A DNA stretch of 64,000 nucleotides from NCBI GenBank assembly GCA_964428355.1, contig CAYRYU010000022.1:1-64000 (forward strand), given 5' to 3'. The notes beneath the pieces are model-generated. The model did no database searches. It was not told the origin of the DNA and saw only the letters and a program-made list of their open reading frames with translations. Position numbers and translations under genes: made by a program. The DNA is from CAYRYU01 sp964428355. Lineage in GTDB: Bacteria > Muiribacteriota > Ozemobacteria > Ozemobacterales > Ozemobacteraceae. Shown in pieces: positions 1 to 7,815 of the stretch (its first letter is position 1; each line of letters opens with the position of its first letter).

Positions 1-92
1 GGTATCCCATACAATAAGAGTCGTCAGTCCCCCGGGAAGATTTTAATAATTTCTTCGACACTGCGGCAAGGTTACTGACGAAAAATGCCACC

Positions 93-195
93 GAGCCGCA
101 GAGAACACCGAGACAACCCGGAGGTTTCGGGAAAATGAAAAAGCACCCGTCCGATTCATCGACAGCCTCTGTGGCTCTGTGTCTCTGCGGCAATC
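93..195. repeat. imperfect inverted repeat at window edge
   Basis: The first 247 bases hold no gene. A left arm beginning GCCGCAGAGA near 93 and a right arm reading TCTCTGCGGC near 186-195 form an imperfect inverted repeat, with ACACCGAGACA facing CTCTGTGGCTCTGTGTC. Strings of this kind, with CAGAGNCACNGAG periodicity, are common as dispersed intergenic repeats in many bacteria. It lies just downstream of the minus-strand M42 gene and could act as its transcript end, though no T-run is obvious. Confidence 0.4.
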
Positions 196-247
196 CTATC
201 AGCAAACGTGCAAAAGCGTCATTTCTTCCGGGATTGCGAGCCCGGGG

Positions 248-1336
248 TCACTCCAGGCTTTTCAGGGTTCGGGAGTCGAGGTGGGAAACCAGGTCGATGA
301 CGAGGGCAACGGCGTTGTCGAAATCCTGGAGAGACATCAAACCGTGGTGGGAATGGGCATAGCGGATCGGAACCCCGATCACGACGGAGGGAACCCCTCC
401 ATGAGCGACATGGATCGCTCCCGCGTCCGTCCCCCCCACTTCACGGACCGCTAGCTGGAAAGGGATTTTCAACGCCTGCGCCCGGGATTTCGCGAAACGG
501 AAAAGTCCGGGATGGGCGATGCAGGAGGGATCCATGGCGCGCAGCTGGGGCCCTTTCCCGAGTGCACACTGGACGAACTCGGCACATCCGGGAAAATCGT
601 CCGCCGGAGGTCCTTCAAGAATAATGGCCAGATCGGGCTTCGCGAGGCTGACCGCGGTCTTCGCGCCCCGGATCCCGACTTCCTCCTGGACGGTGGCCGC
701 GGCGATGACGGTGTTGGGGTGTTTCCCGAGGTTCCGCATGACCTGGACCATCATTCCAACGCCCGCCCGGTCGTCGAGAGCCTTCGTGCAGATGATGCCC
801 GGAGCGGCCATTTCCATCCATTCGACCAGCGGAACGATCGCCTGTCCGGGCTCGATTCCCATGCTCGAGGTCTGGAGTCCTGAAACGGAGCCGACATCGA
901 TTGCCAGGTTCTTGATGGGAAGGACTTTTTCCCGGTCCGAGGGGTTCAAATGATGGGGAGGAACTGCGGCAATCACCCCTGGAACCGGCCCTTCCTCCGT
1001 CAGGATACGGACTTTCTGGGAAAGAAGAGTGTGGGTCCACCATCCCCCTAGGGGGACGAACCTCACGAGCCCTGAATCGTGCACCCCCTTGACCATGAAG
1101 GCGACTTCGTCCATGTGGGCCGCCAGCATGATGCGGGGCCCGTTCTTGGAGCCCCGCATCATGGTCCCGGAACGCTCGACAAGGACGCTTCCAAGGCGAT
1201 CCCGGGTAACCGTGCCCACTTCCCCGATCAGCCTGCGGACGATCTGGGCAACGGGGTTCTCGAACCCTGGAGCCCCCGAAGACAGTGTCAGCTCCCGGAG
1301 AATTTCCTTCGACCTGGGATACGAATTCGCCTTCAC
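248..1336 (-). CDS. M42 family metallopeptidase (deblocking aminopeptidase / endoglucanase-M-like)
   Basis: This 362-residue protein is the usual length for cytosolic M42 dinuclear-metal aminopeptidases, which trim N-terminal residues from peptides. Family signatures visible are AAHMDE with the H74-x-D76 metal pair, the bridging aspartate in KALDDRAG (about D188), the catalytic glutamate pair in TVQEEVG (218-219), a ligand Glu at 241, and the C-terminal RYAHSHHG with the last metal His (328). The start is GTG, inside a GTGA overlap with the larC stop, and GGAAAGG sits a few bases upstream. It is therefore translationally coupled to larB-larC, although no direct role in nickel cofactor synthesis is known for M42 enzymes. 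Substrate is not predictable. Confidence 0.9.
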   Translation of the reverse strand: MKANSYPRSKEILRELTLSSGAPGFENPVAQIVRRLIGEVGTVTRDRLGSVLVERSGTMMRGSKNGPRIMLAAHMDEVAFMVKGVHDSGLVRFVPLGGWWTHTLLSQKVRILTEEGPVPGVIAAVPPHHLNPSDREKVLPIKNLAIDVGSVSGLQTSSMGIEPGQAIVPLVEWMEMAAPGIICTKALDDRAGVGMMVQVMRNLGKHPNTVIAAATVQEEVGIRGAKTAVSLAKPDLAIILEGPPADDFPGCAEFVQCALGKGPQLRAMDPSCIAHPGLFRFAKSRAQALKIPFQLAVREVGGTDAGAIHVAHGGVPSVVIGVPIRYAHSHHGLMSLQDFDNAVALVIDLVSHLDSRTLKSLE

Positions 1337-2793
1337 TTCTTTTTCCTTTCCATCCTTTCAGGGCCCGGCTCCCGGATCCTTTCCTGGATCCGGCGAAGGG
1401 GTTCCCCGGTTTCCAGAGCAAGCCGCTTCTGTTCTTCGTATTCCACCACTTCCCGCCTTCCCCCGCCTTCTTCAAGGATCTTCTTCCCGCGGAGCTTCCC
1501 CAGCGGAGTATCCACGATTGTCTCCGCACGCGCCAGAACGGAGCGGGTGACGGTGTTCCTCCGGATTCCGAGAGTGGGAAGTTCCCTGAACATGAGGTTT
1601 TCGAGCTTCCGGGCATCCTCGGGGCGCGCCATCACGGAAACGACCAACCCGGGACGGTTCTTCTTCATCTGGGCGTGAAGAACGGTTACATCGAGTGCAC
1701 CGGCTTCCATGACGCGCTCGATGAAGAAACCCATCAGCTCGCCGGAACAGTTGTCCAGGTTCGTTTCCAGGACCGAAACCTGCTCCCGGGAAGGCCCCTT
1801 CGAGGTTTCCGAAACCAGAATCGCGCGAAGGACGTTGGGAACGCCGAACTCCTTGCTTCCCGCCCCATAACCGACCTTCAGGATCGAGTAATTGCGATCG
1901 GGGGACGATACCGCACCGAGCCCTTTCAGAAGCGCCGCACCGGTGGGGGTGGTGAGCTCACCCTCGATATCGGACAGGGAGAAGACCTCGTAACCCTGCA
2001 GGAGAGCGGCAGTAGCGGGGGCGGGAACGGGAATTTTCCCGTGACTGCAATCGGTGAAGCCCGACCCCACATGGATGGGAGAAACCATCACCGAGGTGAT
2101 CCCCAGATCCTCGATGCAGACGGCCGTTCCGACGATATCGGCGATGCTGTCGCGGGCTCCGACCTCGTGAAAGTGTATCTTCTCGAGAGTGGTCCCGTGA
2201 ACCCTGGCTTCAACTTCGCCAAGGGCTTTGAAGCACTCGATCGAGAGGTCGGTCACCCTCTTGGGCAATCTGGCGGCTTCGAGAAGGGAGACGATCTCGG
2301 TGAAACCCCTGTGAAAATGTTCATGGGAAGGGGGTTTTTGCAGGAAAGGGTGAACCGCCCCCGAGGGATGGGCAAAGCCAGACCGGGTGGCCCCCCCACC
2401 CTTCCGGGGACTCTTCGCGATTCGGGCGGGTTCGGAGGCTTCAGATCCGGGGTGACGATCTTGATCATGGTCATGGGAATGACTATGGTCATGGGAATGA
2501 CTATGGTCATGGGAATGACTATGGTCATGGGAATGACCCTTGCCGTGCGGATGGTGGTGAGGTTGGTCCTGGCCATGACCGTCGATCCGTTCGTCGTCTG
2601 CGGTGTTGAAATAGAAAGCGTCGATACCGTTCTTCATGCGCCTTTCGAAGATCAACCGGATCGGCCCCTCGGGGAAGGGGATCCTTCCAACCGCTTCTTC
2701 GACCTTGAGTTGGTCTGCCCCCAGATCGAGGAGGGAAGCAACCGCCATGTTCCCGGCAATTCCGGCGAAGCAGTCCCAGAACAACCTTGTCAT
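1333..2793 (-). CDS. larC: LarC nickel insertion protein (pyridinium-3,5-bisthiocarboxylate mononucleotide nickel chelatase)
   Basis: LarC inserts nickel into the pincer cofactor of lactate racemase and related enzymes, using CTP. The N-terminus LFWDCFAGIAGNM is the family hallmark, and the C-terminal half carries conserved stretches such as LETNLDNCSGE and the VMEAGALDV region. Start at 2793 overlaps the larB stop by 4 bp (ATGA). The predicted 486 residues are longer than many LarC proteins because of a His/Asp/Ser-rich insertion at about residues 76-125 that contains four tandem SHSHDH units. This insertion probably stores or delivers nickel (inference). Histidine-rich loops are seen in some LarC homologues, but an exact 18-bp tandem is unusual. 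Confidence 0.93.
   Translation of the reverse strand: MTRLFWDCFAGIAGNMAVASLLDLGADQLKVEEAVGRIPFPEGPIRLIFERRMKNGIDAFYFNTADDERIDGHGQDQPHHHPHGKGHSHDHSHSHDHSHSHDHSHSHDHDQDRHPGSEASEPARIAKSPRKGGGATRSGFAHPSGAVHPFLQKPPSHEHFHRGFTEIVSLLEAARLPKRVTDLSIECFKALGEVEARVHGTTLEKIHFHEVGARDSIADIVGTAVCIEDLGITSVMVSPIHVGSGFTDCSHGKIPVPAPATAALLQGYEVFSLSDIEGELTTPTGAALLKGLGAVSSPDRNYSILKVGYGAGSKEFGVPNVLRAILVSETSKGPSREQVSVLETNLDNCSGELMGFFIERVMEAGALDVTVLHAQMKKNRPGLVVSVMARPEDARKLENLMFRELPTLGIRRNTVTRSVLARAETIVDTPLGKLRGKKILEEGGGRREVVEYEEQKRLALETGEPLRRIQERIREPGPERMERKKK
2467..2538 (-). repeat. 18-bp tandem repeat, four copies, coding for SHSHDH in LarC
   Basis: Four nearly identical 18-bp units (plus-strand reading ATGGTCATGGGAATGACT) run in tandem. 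Only the last base of the last unit differs. The frame is kept, so repeat-number changes would alter the length of the metal-binding loop of LarC without frameshift. Near-identity at the DNA level suggests recent slippage expansion. Confidence 0.95.
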
Positions 2794-3557
2794 AGCGTTC
2801 TCCTGAGTATCATCTTGACCGCGGCGACCGCGGCGCCGAATCCGTTGTCGATGTTGACCACGGTTATCCCCGGAGCGCAGGAGTTTAGCATTGCCAGAAG
2901 GGCGGAAACCCCATGGAAGCTGGCTCCATACCCGACGGATGTCGGGACCGCGATCAGGGGTGAGTCTACGAGCCCTCCGACGACGCTGGGAAGGGCACCT
3001 TCCATCCCCGCTGCGACGATCGTAACGTCGGCTTTCCTGATTTCCTGGATACGACCGAGGAGCCGGTGAATCCCCGCAACGCCGATATCGTAGAATCTCA
3101 CGGGCTTGATCCCGGCGAACTCGAGAGTCACCGCGGCTTCCTCCGCCACGGGTAGATCCGAGGTGCCGGCCGCGAGGACGGCAACAGTCCCTCCGCCTCT
3201 TTTCCTGGGAGGGTTCCCGATGACGAAGGTCCGGGAAACCGGATCGGCCTTTCCACCGGGGAACTTCTTCTTCAGACGCTCCAGGATCGGTTCGGGACAC
3301 CGTGTTGCAAGAGCCCTTCCCGCCGACTTTTTCATCGCTCCGACGATTGCCTCCACCTGGGCCGGAGTTTTTCCGGCGGCATAGACCGCCTCGGGAAACC
3401 CCGTCCGGCCCGCGCGGGTCGTGTCGATGACGGCATCGGCAACCTCATGTTCCGGGCAGAAGATCCGCCCGAGGTCGGCTTCCGCCTCATCGGGGGAGAG
3501 CCTTCCAGACTTGATCTTGTCGAGGACGGAGGCCAATTTTTTCTTTCTTTCGGACAT
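2790..3557 (-). CDS. larB: LarB pyridinium-3,5-biscarboxylic acid mononucleotide synthase
   Basis: LarB carboxylates and hydrolyses nicotinic acid adenine dinucleotide in the first step of nickel-pincer nucleotide synthesis. The protein has 255 residues, normal for the family. The C-terminal PurE-like half is evident from VAVLAAGTSDLPVAEEA, the VAAGMEGALPSVVGG loop and PTSVGYG, all conserved in LarB. It is the first gene of a three-gene minus-strand operon with larC and the M42 peptidase, with ATGA overlap to larC. No larE (sulfur transferase) or larA is visible in the window, so the pathway must be completed elsewhere. Confidence 0.94.
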   Translation of the reverse strand: MSERKKKLASVLDKIKSGRLSPDEAEADLGRIFCPEHEVADAVIDTTRAGRTGFPEAVYAAGKTPAQVEAIVGAMKKSAGRALATRCPEPILERLKKKFPGGKADPVSRTFVIGNPPRKRGGGTVAVLAAGTSDLPVAEEAAVTLEFAGIKPVRFYDIGVAGIHRLLGRIQEIRKADVTIVAAGMEGALPSVVGGLVDSPLIAVPTSVGYGASFHGVSALLAMLNSCAPGITVVNIDNGFGAAVAAVKMILRRTL

Positions 3558-3608
3558 GGGATTTGTATACCACAGCCCCGCTTGTCATTGCACCATTGCA
3601 TCCGACCC

Positions 3609-3675
3609 AAAAATCGGGATGGTTTCTCCCTGGAGGGGTCGTTTGCGAAGCGCCATCCGCAAGATCCCGATTTTT
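3609..3675. other. long-loop inverted repeat in the larB / Sel1 intergenic region
   Basis: AAAAATCGGGAT (3609-3620) is matched by ATCCCGATTTTT (3664-3675), giving a perfect 12-bp stem around a 43-base loop. It lies in the divergent 280-base region between larB and the first Sel1 gene. The arm ends in a T-run on both strands, so it may terminate stray transcription in either direction or form an mRNA structure. No other gene is seen in this interval. Confidence 0.45.
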
Positions 3676-3735
3676 TCGAATGTGGGTTCTAGGGAGCAGG
3701 AAAAGCTTGCCCGGGGGAACGCCGTTGATTACAAT

Positions 3736-3752
3736 TTTCCCGTAACGGGAAA
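3736..3752. promoter_or_regulatory. 17-bp perfect palindrome, candidate operator for the Sel1 genes
   Basis: TTTCCCGT-A-ACGGGAAA is a perfect palindrome with one central base, about 86 bases before the first Sel1 start codon. A TTGATT that could serve as a -35 box lies immediately upstream at 3725-3730, so a dimeric regulator bound here would overlap a promoter. This is a position-based inference; the regulator is unknown. Confidence 0.4.
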
Positions 3753-3837
3753 TTCCGGGCTTTCCGGGTTTTGAAAGCCAGGAACCGATCACGTCGGTGC
3801 GGGATCCCGCTCGGGCTCCCGGGAGGAGGTTTTGCAG

Positions 3838-5142
3838 ATGAAGGGTCGATTTTCCTTTCTGGTCCTGTGTGTCCTTGCACTATTTCCGGGTCCGGCTTTC
3901 TGCGATTTCCTTGACGAGGCGAGATACGCCGCCGAGAACGGTGACGTCAACGCCCAGTTCGAGCTCGGAAATCGCCTGTATTTCGGTCTAGGAACCAAGG
4001 CTGACCATCTCGAGGCAGCGAAATGGTTCAGGCGGGCTGCGCTCGCGGGAGACCCGCACGCAGTGCGCGAACTGGAACGGAAGGCCCGCGGCTACGATAT
4101 GATGGCCCTGATCCGTGAGGCCGAGATGGGCGATTACGTCTCCCAGTTCTCTCTCGGAACCAAATTCTATTTCGGCCGCGGAATCCGCAAGGATTTCTCG
4201 GAGGCGGCCAGATGGTTCAGGGCCGCCGCAATGCGCGGATGCCCCGTTCCCCCGGGTTACCCGCCTCCCCTCCCTCCGGGGAAATACTATCCTTATTTCC
4301 AATACGCGTACAAGGGGAATTATCCGCAAAACTGGAACCCGTCGTTCCCACAGGGACCGGAAGTCACCATCGAGCAGCTGAAAGTCGCGGCCGAAGCGGG
4401 GGATCCCCATTCCCAGTTCCTCCTCGGAACCCGTTTCCTCATGGGGACCGGGAACGAGAAAAGTTTCATCCAGGCTGCCGGGTGGCTCAAGCGTGCAGCG
4501 GACAGGATAATGACCTGGCCTCCGAATGTCCCCAGCATCAATTCGGCCAAGCGGCAGAACAACGTTGAACTGGGCTGGGGCGCACAGTCCGGAGATATTG
4601 GGGCCCGATACGAGCTTGGAAACCGTTTCTATTTCGGGGAGGGAGTAGGGCGGGATTACGAAAAAGCCGCATTCTGGTATCGGGAAGCCTACCTCCAGGG
4701 CGCTTACACCCCAGGTCTTGGGGCATACTGGAACGCCTACCGCGGATTCCCCGACCGGATGGCCATGAAGGCGAGTTTCCCGCAGGACGCTTTTGACCTG
4801 TACGAACATGGAATGCGCTTCATCCATGGGGACGGGGTCTCGGTGGACGAAGACGAAGCGGTCAAGCACCTGTCCGAAGCCGCCAAGCGGGCCGTGGTCC
4901 ATGATTCCCCGGTCATGTCCGGCAAATCCGTTGGCCAGGTCAAGGACATGGCCGAAAAAGGCGACACCGGGGCCATGTATGAGCTGGGAAAGCGATTCCA
5001 CGAGGGCCAGGGAGTCCCCAAGAGCACGGGAGAAGCATGCCGCTGGTTCGCCCTTGCCTGCGAGCGAAGCTGGAACATCCCTTCGGTTCCGCTTCCCATG
5101 CCGCTCTATCACCCCCCCAGGTATTCCGCGCCGGAACAATGA
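3838..5142 (+). CDS. exported Sel1-repeat protein (6 repeats)
   Basis: The 434-residue product starts at ATG 3838, eight bases after a strong GGAGGAGG; an in-frame TTG at 3832 is too close to that site. Residues 1-20 form a signal peptide with a hydrophobic core and PAFC|D-type end. The mature part consists of about six Sel1 repeats (for example NAQFELGNRLYFGLG...EAAKWFRRAA), a helical solenoid used for protein-protein contacts. Long loops rich in Pro, Gly, Tyr and Trp separate the repeats, which is not typical of compact Sel1 arrays. It sits 28 bases before a longer paralogue. Likely a periplasmic scaffold; partner unknown. Confidence 0.85.
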   Translation: MKGRFSFLVLCVLALFPGPAFCDFLDEARYAAENGDVNAQFELGNRLYFGLGTKADHLEAAKWFRRAALAGDPHAVRELERKARGYDMMALIREAEMGDYVSQFSLGTKFYFGRGIRKDFSEAARWFRAAAMRGCPVPPGYPPPLPPGKYYPYFQYAYKGNYPQNWNPSFPQGPEVTIEQLKVAAEAGDPHSQFLLGTRFLMGTGNEKSFIQAAGWLKRAADRIMTWPPNVPSINSAKRQNNVELGWGAQSGDIGARYELGNRFYFGEGVGRDYEKAAFWYREAYLQGAYTPGLGAYWNAYRGFPDRMAMKASFPQDAFDLYEHGMRFIHGDGVSVDEDEAVKHLSEAAKRAVVHDSPVMSGKSVGQVKDMAEKGDTGAMYELGKRFHEGQGVPKSTGEACRWFALACERSWNIPSVPLPMPLYHPPRYSAPEQ

Positions 5143-5170
5143 TTGGTACAGGTCCCAGGAGAAGAATTCA

Positions 5171-7705
5171 ATGAAGAATGCAATGAAATTTGCCCACAAA
5201 CTCTCGCTTATTCTGGTTTTGTCGTGTTTCGCGACCGGCCCTGTTTCCGCAATCGATATCGAATGGCTCCGATTCGCAGCCGACGGAGGCGACGTTTACG
5301 CCCAGTTCGATCTTGCATCCCGGTATTACCTCGGGGAGGGTCTTCCCCAGAACCACGTCGAGGCGGCGAAATGGTTCCGCCGGGCTGCGCTTTTCGGCAC
5401 CTCATATTCGTCCGTCGCGATGGACAAGAAGATGAAGAAGGATTACGACTTCTCCACCCTTCTGCGTGAGGCCGAAAGCGGGGACTTCGCGTCCCAGTAC
5501 TCGCTCGGATCGAAATACTACGTTGGAAACGGTGTCCGGCAGGACTTCTCCCTCGCCGCGAAATGGTTCCGCGCTGCAGCCATGAAGGGAGACCTCCCCG
5601 CGCGCTTCAATCATCCCTACCCCGTCGTCGAACACCTTCCCGACGCTGAATGCTATCGGGGAGCCGGTTTCGAGCCTGTCGACCAGCCCAACCCCCTGTA
5701 TCCCGGGCTTCCGGAGGCGAACCTGGAACAGCTCAAGAATGCCGCGAACGAAGGGCTCGTTGAAGCCCAGTTCCTTCTCGGAACCCGTTACCTCGCCGGC
5801 AACGGTGTTTCCAAGAACTTTGGCCAGGCGGCCGCGTGGCTCAGGAAGGCCGCCCAGCAGGTCATGGCCTGGCCTTCGCATTCCCCCCTTGCAAAGGCTG
5901 CCGAACCCAGGCAGCTTCCCGAGCTTCACATGCTCGCGGACAAGGGCGACATCGGGGCTCGCTACGAACTCGCGAACCGGTATCACATGGGAAGCGGGCT
6001 GAACCGCGATTTCGAGAAGGCGGCCTACTGGTATCGGGAAACGGTTACAGCCGCGGGTTTTCCGAAACGTGAAACGGCGTTTGCCGGACGATATTGGAGG
6101 TATCCCGTCCTGGATCCATGGTACCAGTCTCTTCCAAGGGGTTCCCAGGAACTCTACGTTCTCGGAATGAACCACCTCCATGGGAACGGTGTGCCGGTAA
6201 ACGAGGATGAGGCTGCAAGGTGCCTTCGGGAGGTCGCGATGGCAAACGCCGCCCGCTTTTCGGACACCTACGGACCGAATGCATACGACGGAAAGACCAT
6301 CGACCAACTCAAGGAAATGTCCCAGAACGGGGATATCGGAGCCCAATACGAGATCGGAGCACGCTACCTCATTGGAAAGGGGGTTCCGCGAAGCAAGGGA
6401 CAGGCAGCCCGGTGGTTCGCGCTGGCATGCGAAGAGGGCCGGTATGTCCGTGGTTATCCGCTGGTCGACCCCTACGTCGTCCCGATATCAAACCCCGAAT
6501 TGAACAGGTTTTCCTACAATGCCCCCATCGATCCCTTCTTCCAGGACTACCTCGACCGCAGGGTCTATCAGGGTTACTACCCGCCCGGCTGGCAAAGCGG
6601 GGAAATCCCCCCCATCCGGTTCAGATACGGGATCGATTACTTCGACCGTGCCGATTTCAATCGCGCCGATTCCAATCGCGCCGATTTCAATCGAGCCGAT
6701 AACAATCGGGCCGATTTCAACAGGGCAGACTTCGACGCGGCCGGTTCCCCTGCGGAATGGCGGAATCCCGCCCTCTGGAACCGCCTCGGAAACCCTTACC
6801 TCGACGCCCGTGATCTCGACGAGATCCGGAAGAATGCTGAAAAGGGCGATGCAAACGCCCAGTTCGAGCTCGGAGCGAGGTTCTATTTCGGAAATGGCGT
6901 CCCCCAGAACAAGGAGGAGGCGGGCCGCTGGTACCGGATGGCGGCGATGAACGGACATCCGCTCGCCCGCTACGACCTCGGAATCATGTATGGAAAGCAC
7001 GAAGACCGGCTCGCACTCATCAGCGCCGCCCAGTATGGAAATCCCGATGCCCAGTACAGGTTGGGAAATCTGCACTATTACGGCAACGGGGTGGCGCGGG
7101 ATTTCGTCGAAGCGGAGAAATGGTTCCTCAGGGCCGCTGAGATGGGGAACCCCCTTGCCCAATACCAGCTCGGATTGATGATGGCCTCGCAACAGAAGAT
7201 GGCCGAGGCGGTCCATTGGCTTTCAAAGAGCGCACGGAAAGGGAACTTTCTCGCCCAGTTCGCCCTTGCGGGAATACTCGAGGAAGGGCGAGGGGTCTCC
7301 CAGGATTTCGACGATGCCATCCGATGGTACCAGCGGGTTGCGGAAAAGGGATCCGTGCTGGCCAAGGGAATGCTTGCGTTCATCTTCGCCAACCAATCCG
7401 GCCGGCAGGATTTTCCCAAGGCTTCGAGGTGGCTGGCCCTGGCTTCATCCGATCCCGCAAACCATCCCCTCGACGCCGCACTGGTCCAGGACGAGGGCTT
7501 CGGGAACTCGGCCGTCCTGAAAAAGGCACTTGCATGGTTGGGTCTGCTCCTGGAAAGGAACCCGACCCCGGCTTTCAAGCCTTACGGAGAAATCAGGAAC
7601 GCACTTGCAGCGAAGTTGAACAAGAACGAGATCGCGGATGCAGAGGCGATCAAGGCCCAGTTCCAGGCGAACCTTTCCTCTTCCCCTCCGAAAGTCAGCC
7701 GATGA
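5171..7705 (+). CDS. exported Sel1-repeat protein with pentapeptide insertion (about 11 repeats)
   Basis: The start is ATG 5171, preceded by AGGAGAAG. A signal peptide (LSLILVLSCFATGPVSA) leads an 844-residue protein. The first six Sel1 repeats match the preceding gene in order and loop placement, so the two are tandem duplicates. This copy then adds a pentapeptide-type segment at residues 494-523 and five further Sel1-like repeats, which have shorter loops and are closer to consensus (NAQFELGARFYFGNGVPQNKEE). No enzymatic motif is seen. Both genes probably form one transcript from a promoter near 3725-3760. Confidence 0.85.
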   Translation: MKNAMKFAHKLSLILVLSCFATGPVSAIDIEWLRFAADGGDVYAQFDLASRYYLGEGLPQNHVEAAKWFRRAALFGTSYSSVAMDKKMKKDYDFSTLLREAESGDFASQYSLGSKYYVGNGVRQDFSLAAKWFRAAAMKGDLPARFNHPYPVVEHLPDAECYRGAGFEPVDQPNPLYPGLPEANLEQLKNAANEGLVEAQFLLGTRYLAGNGVSKNFGQAAAWLRKAAQQVMAWPSHSPLAKAAEPRQLPELHMLADKGDIGARYELANRYHMGSGLNRDFEKAAYWYRETVTAAGFPKRETAFAGRYWRYPVLDPWYQSLPRGSQELYVLGMNHLHGNGVPVNEDEAARCLREVAMANAARFSDTYGPNAYDGKTIDQLKEMSQNGDIGAQYEIGARYLIGKGVPRSKGQAARWFALACEEGRYVRGYPLVDPYVVPISNPELNRFSYNAPIDPFFQDYLDRRVYQGYYPPGWQSGEIPPIRFRYGIDYFDRADFNRADSNRADFNRADNNRADFNRADFDAAGSPAEWRNPALWNRLGNPYLDARDLDEIRKNAEKGDANAQFELGARFYFGNGVPQNKEEAGRWYRMAAMNGHPLARYDLGIMYGKHEDRLALISAAQYGNPDAQYRLGNLHYYGNGVARDFVEAEKWFLRAAEMGNPLAQYQLGLMMASQQKMAEAVHWLSKSARKGNFLAQFALAGILEEGRGVSQDFDDAIRWYQRVAEKGSVLAKGMLAFIFANQSGRQDFPKASRWLALASSDPANHPLDAALVQDEGFGNSAVLKKALAWLGLLLERNPTPAFKPYGEIRNALAAKLNKNEIADAEAIKAQFQANLSSSPPKVSR
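6650..6739 (+). repeat. 15-bp tandem repeat, six copies, pentapeptide repeats (A-D-x-N-R)
   Basis: Six units of 15 bp based on GCCGATTTCAATCGC encode ADFNR, ADSNR, ADFNR, ADNNR, ADFNR and ADFDA. The A-D-F spacing fits the A(D/N)(L/F)xx consensus of the pentapeptide-repeat quadrilateral beta-helix, although six units are too few for a full helix. It lies between two blocks of Sel1 repeats in the exported protein 5171-7705. Confidence 0.85.
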
Positions 7706-7741
7706 CTTTCCGATAACCCAACCCGGGAGGGTGAACGAAGA

Positions 7742-7781
7742 AGTCACCACAAAGCGACCAAGGACACGAAGATCACGAAGG
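7742..7781. repeat. intergenic repeat-like string between convergent genes
   Basis: The 110-base space between the Sel1 gene and the convergent ADP-ribosylglycohydrolase carries CACCACAAAG...CCAAGGACACGAAG...CACGAAGG, a string with an internal 10-12 base period. Sequences of this style are widespread dispersed intergenic repeats in bacteria. A small GAAGAA-GGCG-TTCTTC hairpin follows at 7793-7808. Its function is unknown. Confidence 0.4.
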
Positions 7782-7815
7782 AGCGTCCAGGGGAAGAAGG
7801 CGTTCTTCGGTTAGG

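Noticed and set aside
615..1616. Long antisense or alternate-frame reading frames over M42, LarC, Sel1, HEAT and MurJ genes
   Set aside because: They are GC-driven shadows with no family motif, opposite to genes with strong family signatures.
2467..2538. Regular 18-bp tandem array considered as a CRISPR-like or satellite array
   Set aside because: The units are contiguous with no spacers and lie in the frame of larC, encoding SHSHDH.
1333..3300. LarC with a 169-residue N-terminal extension
   Set aside because: The conserved LarC N-terminus starts at 2793 and the extension lies on the larB coding sequence in another frame.
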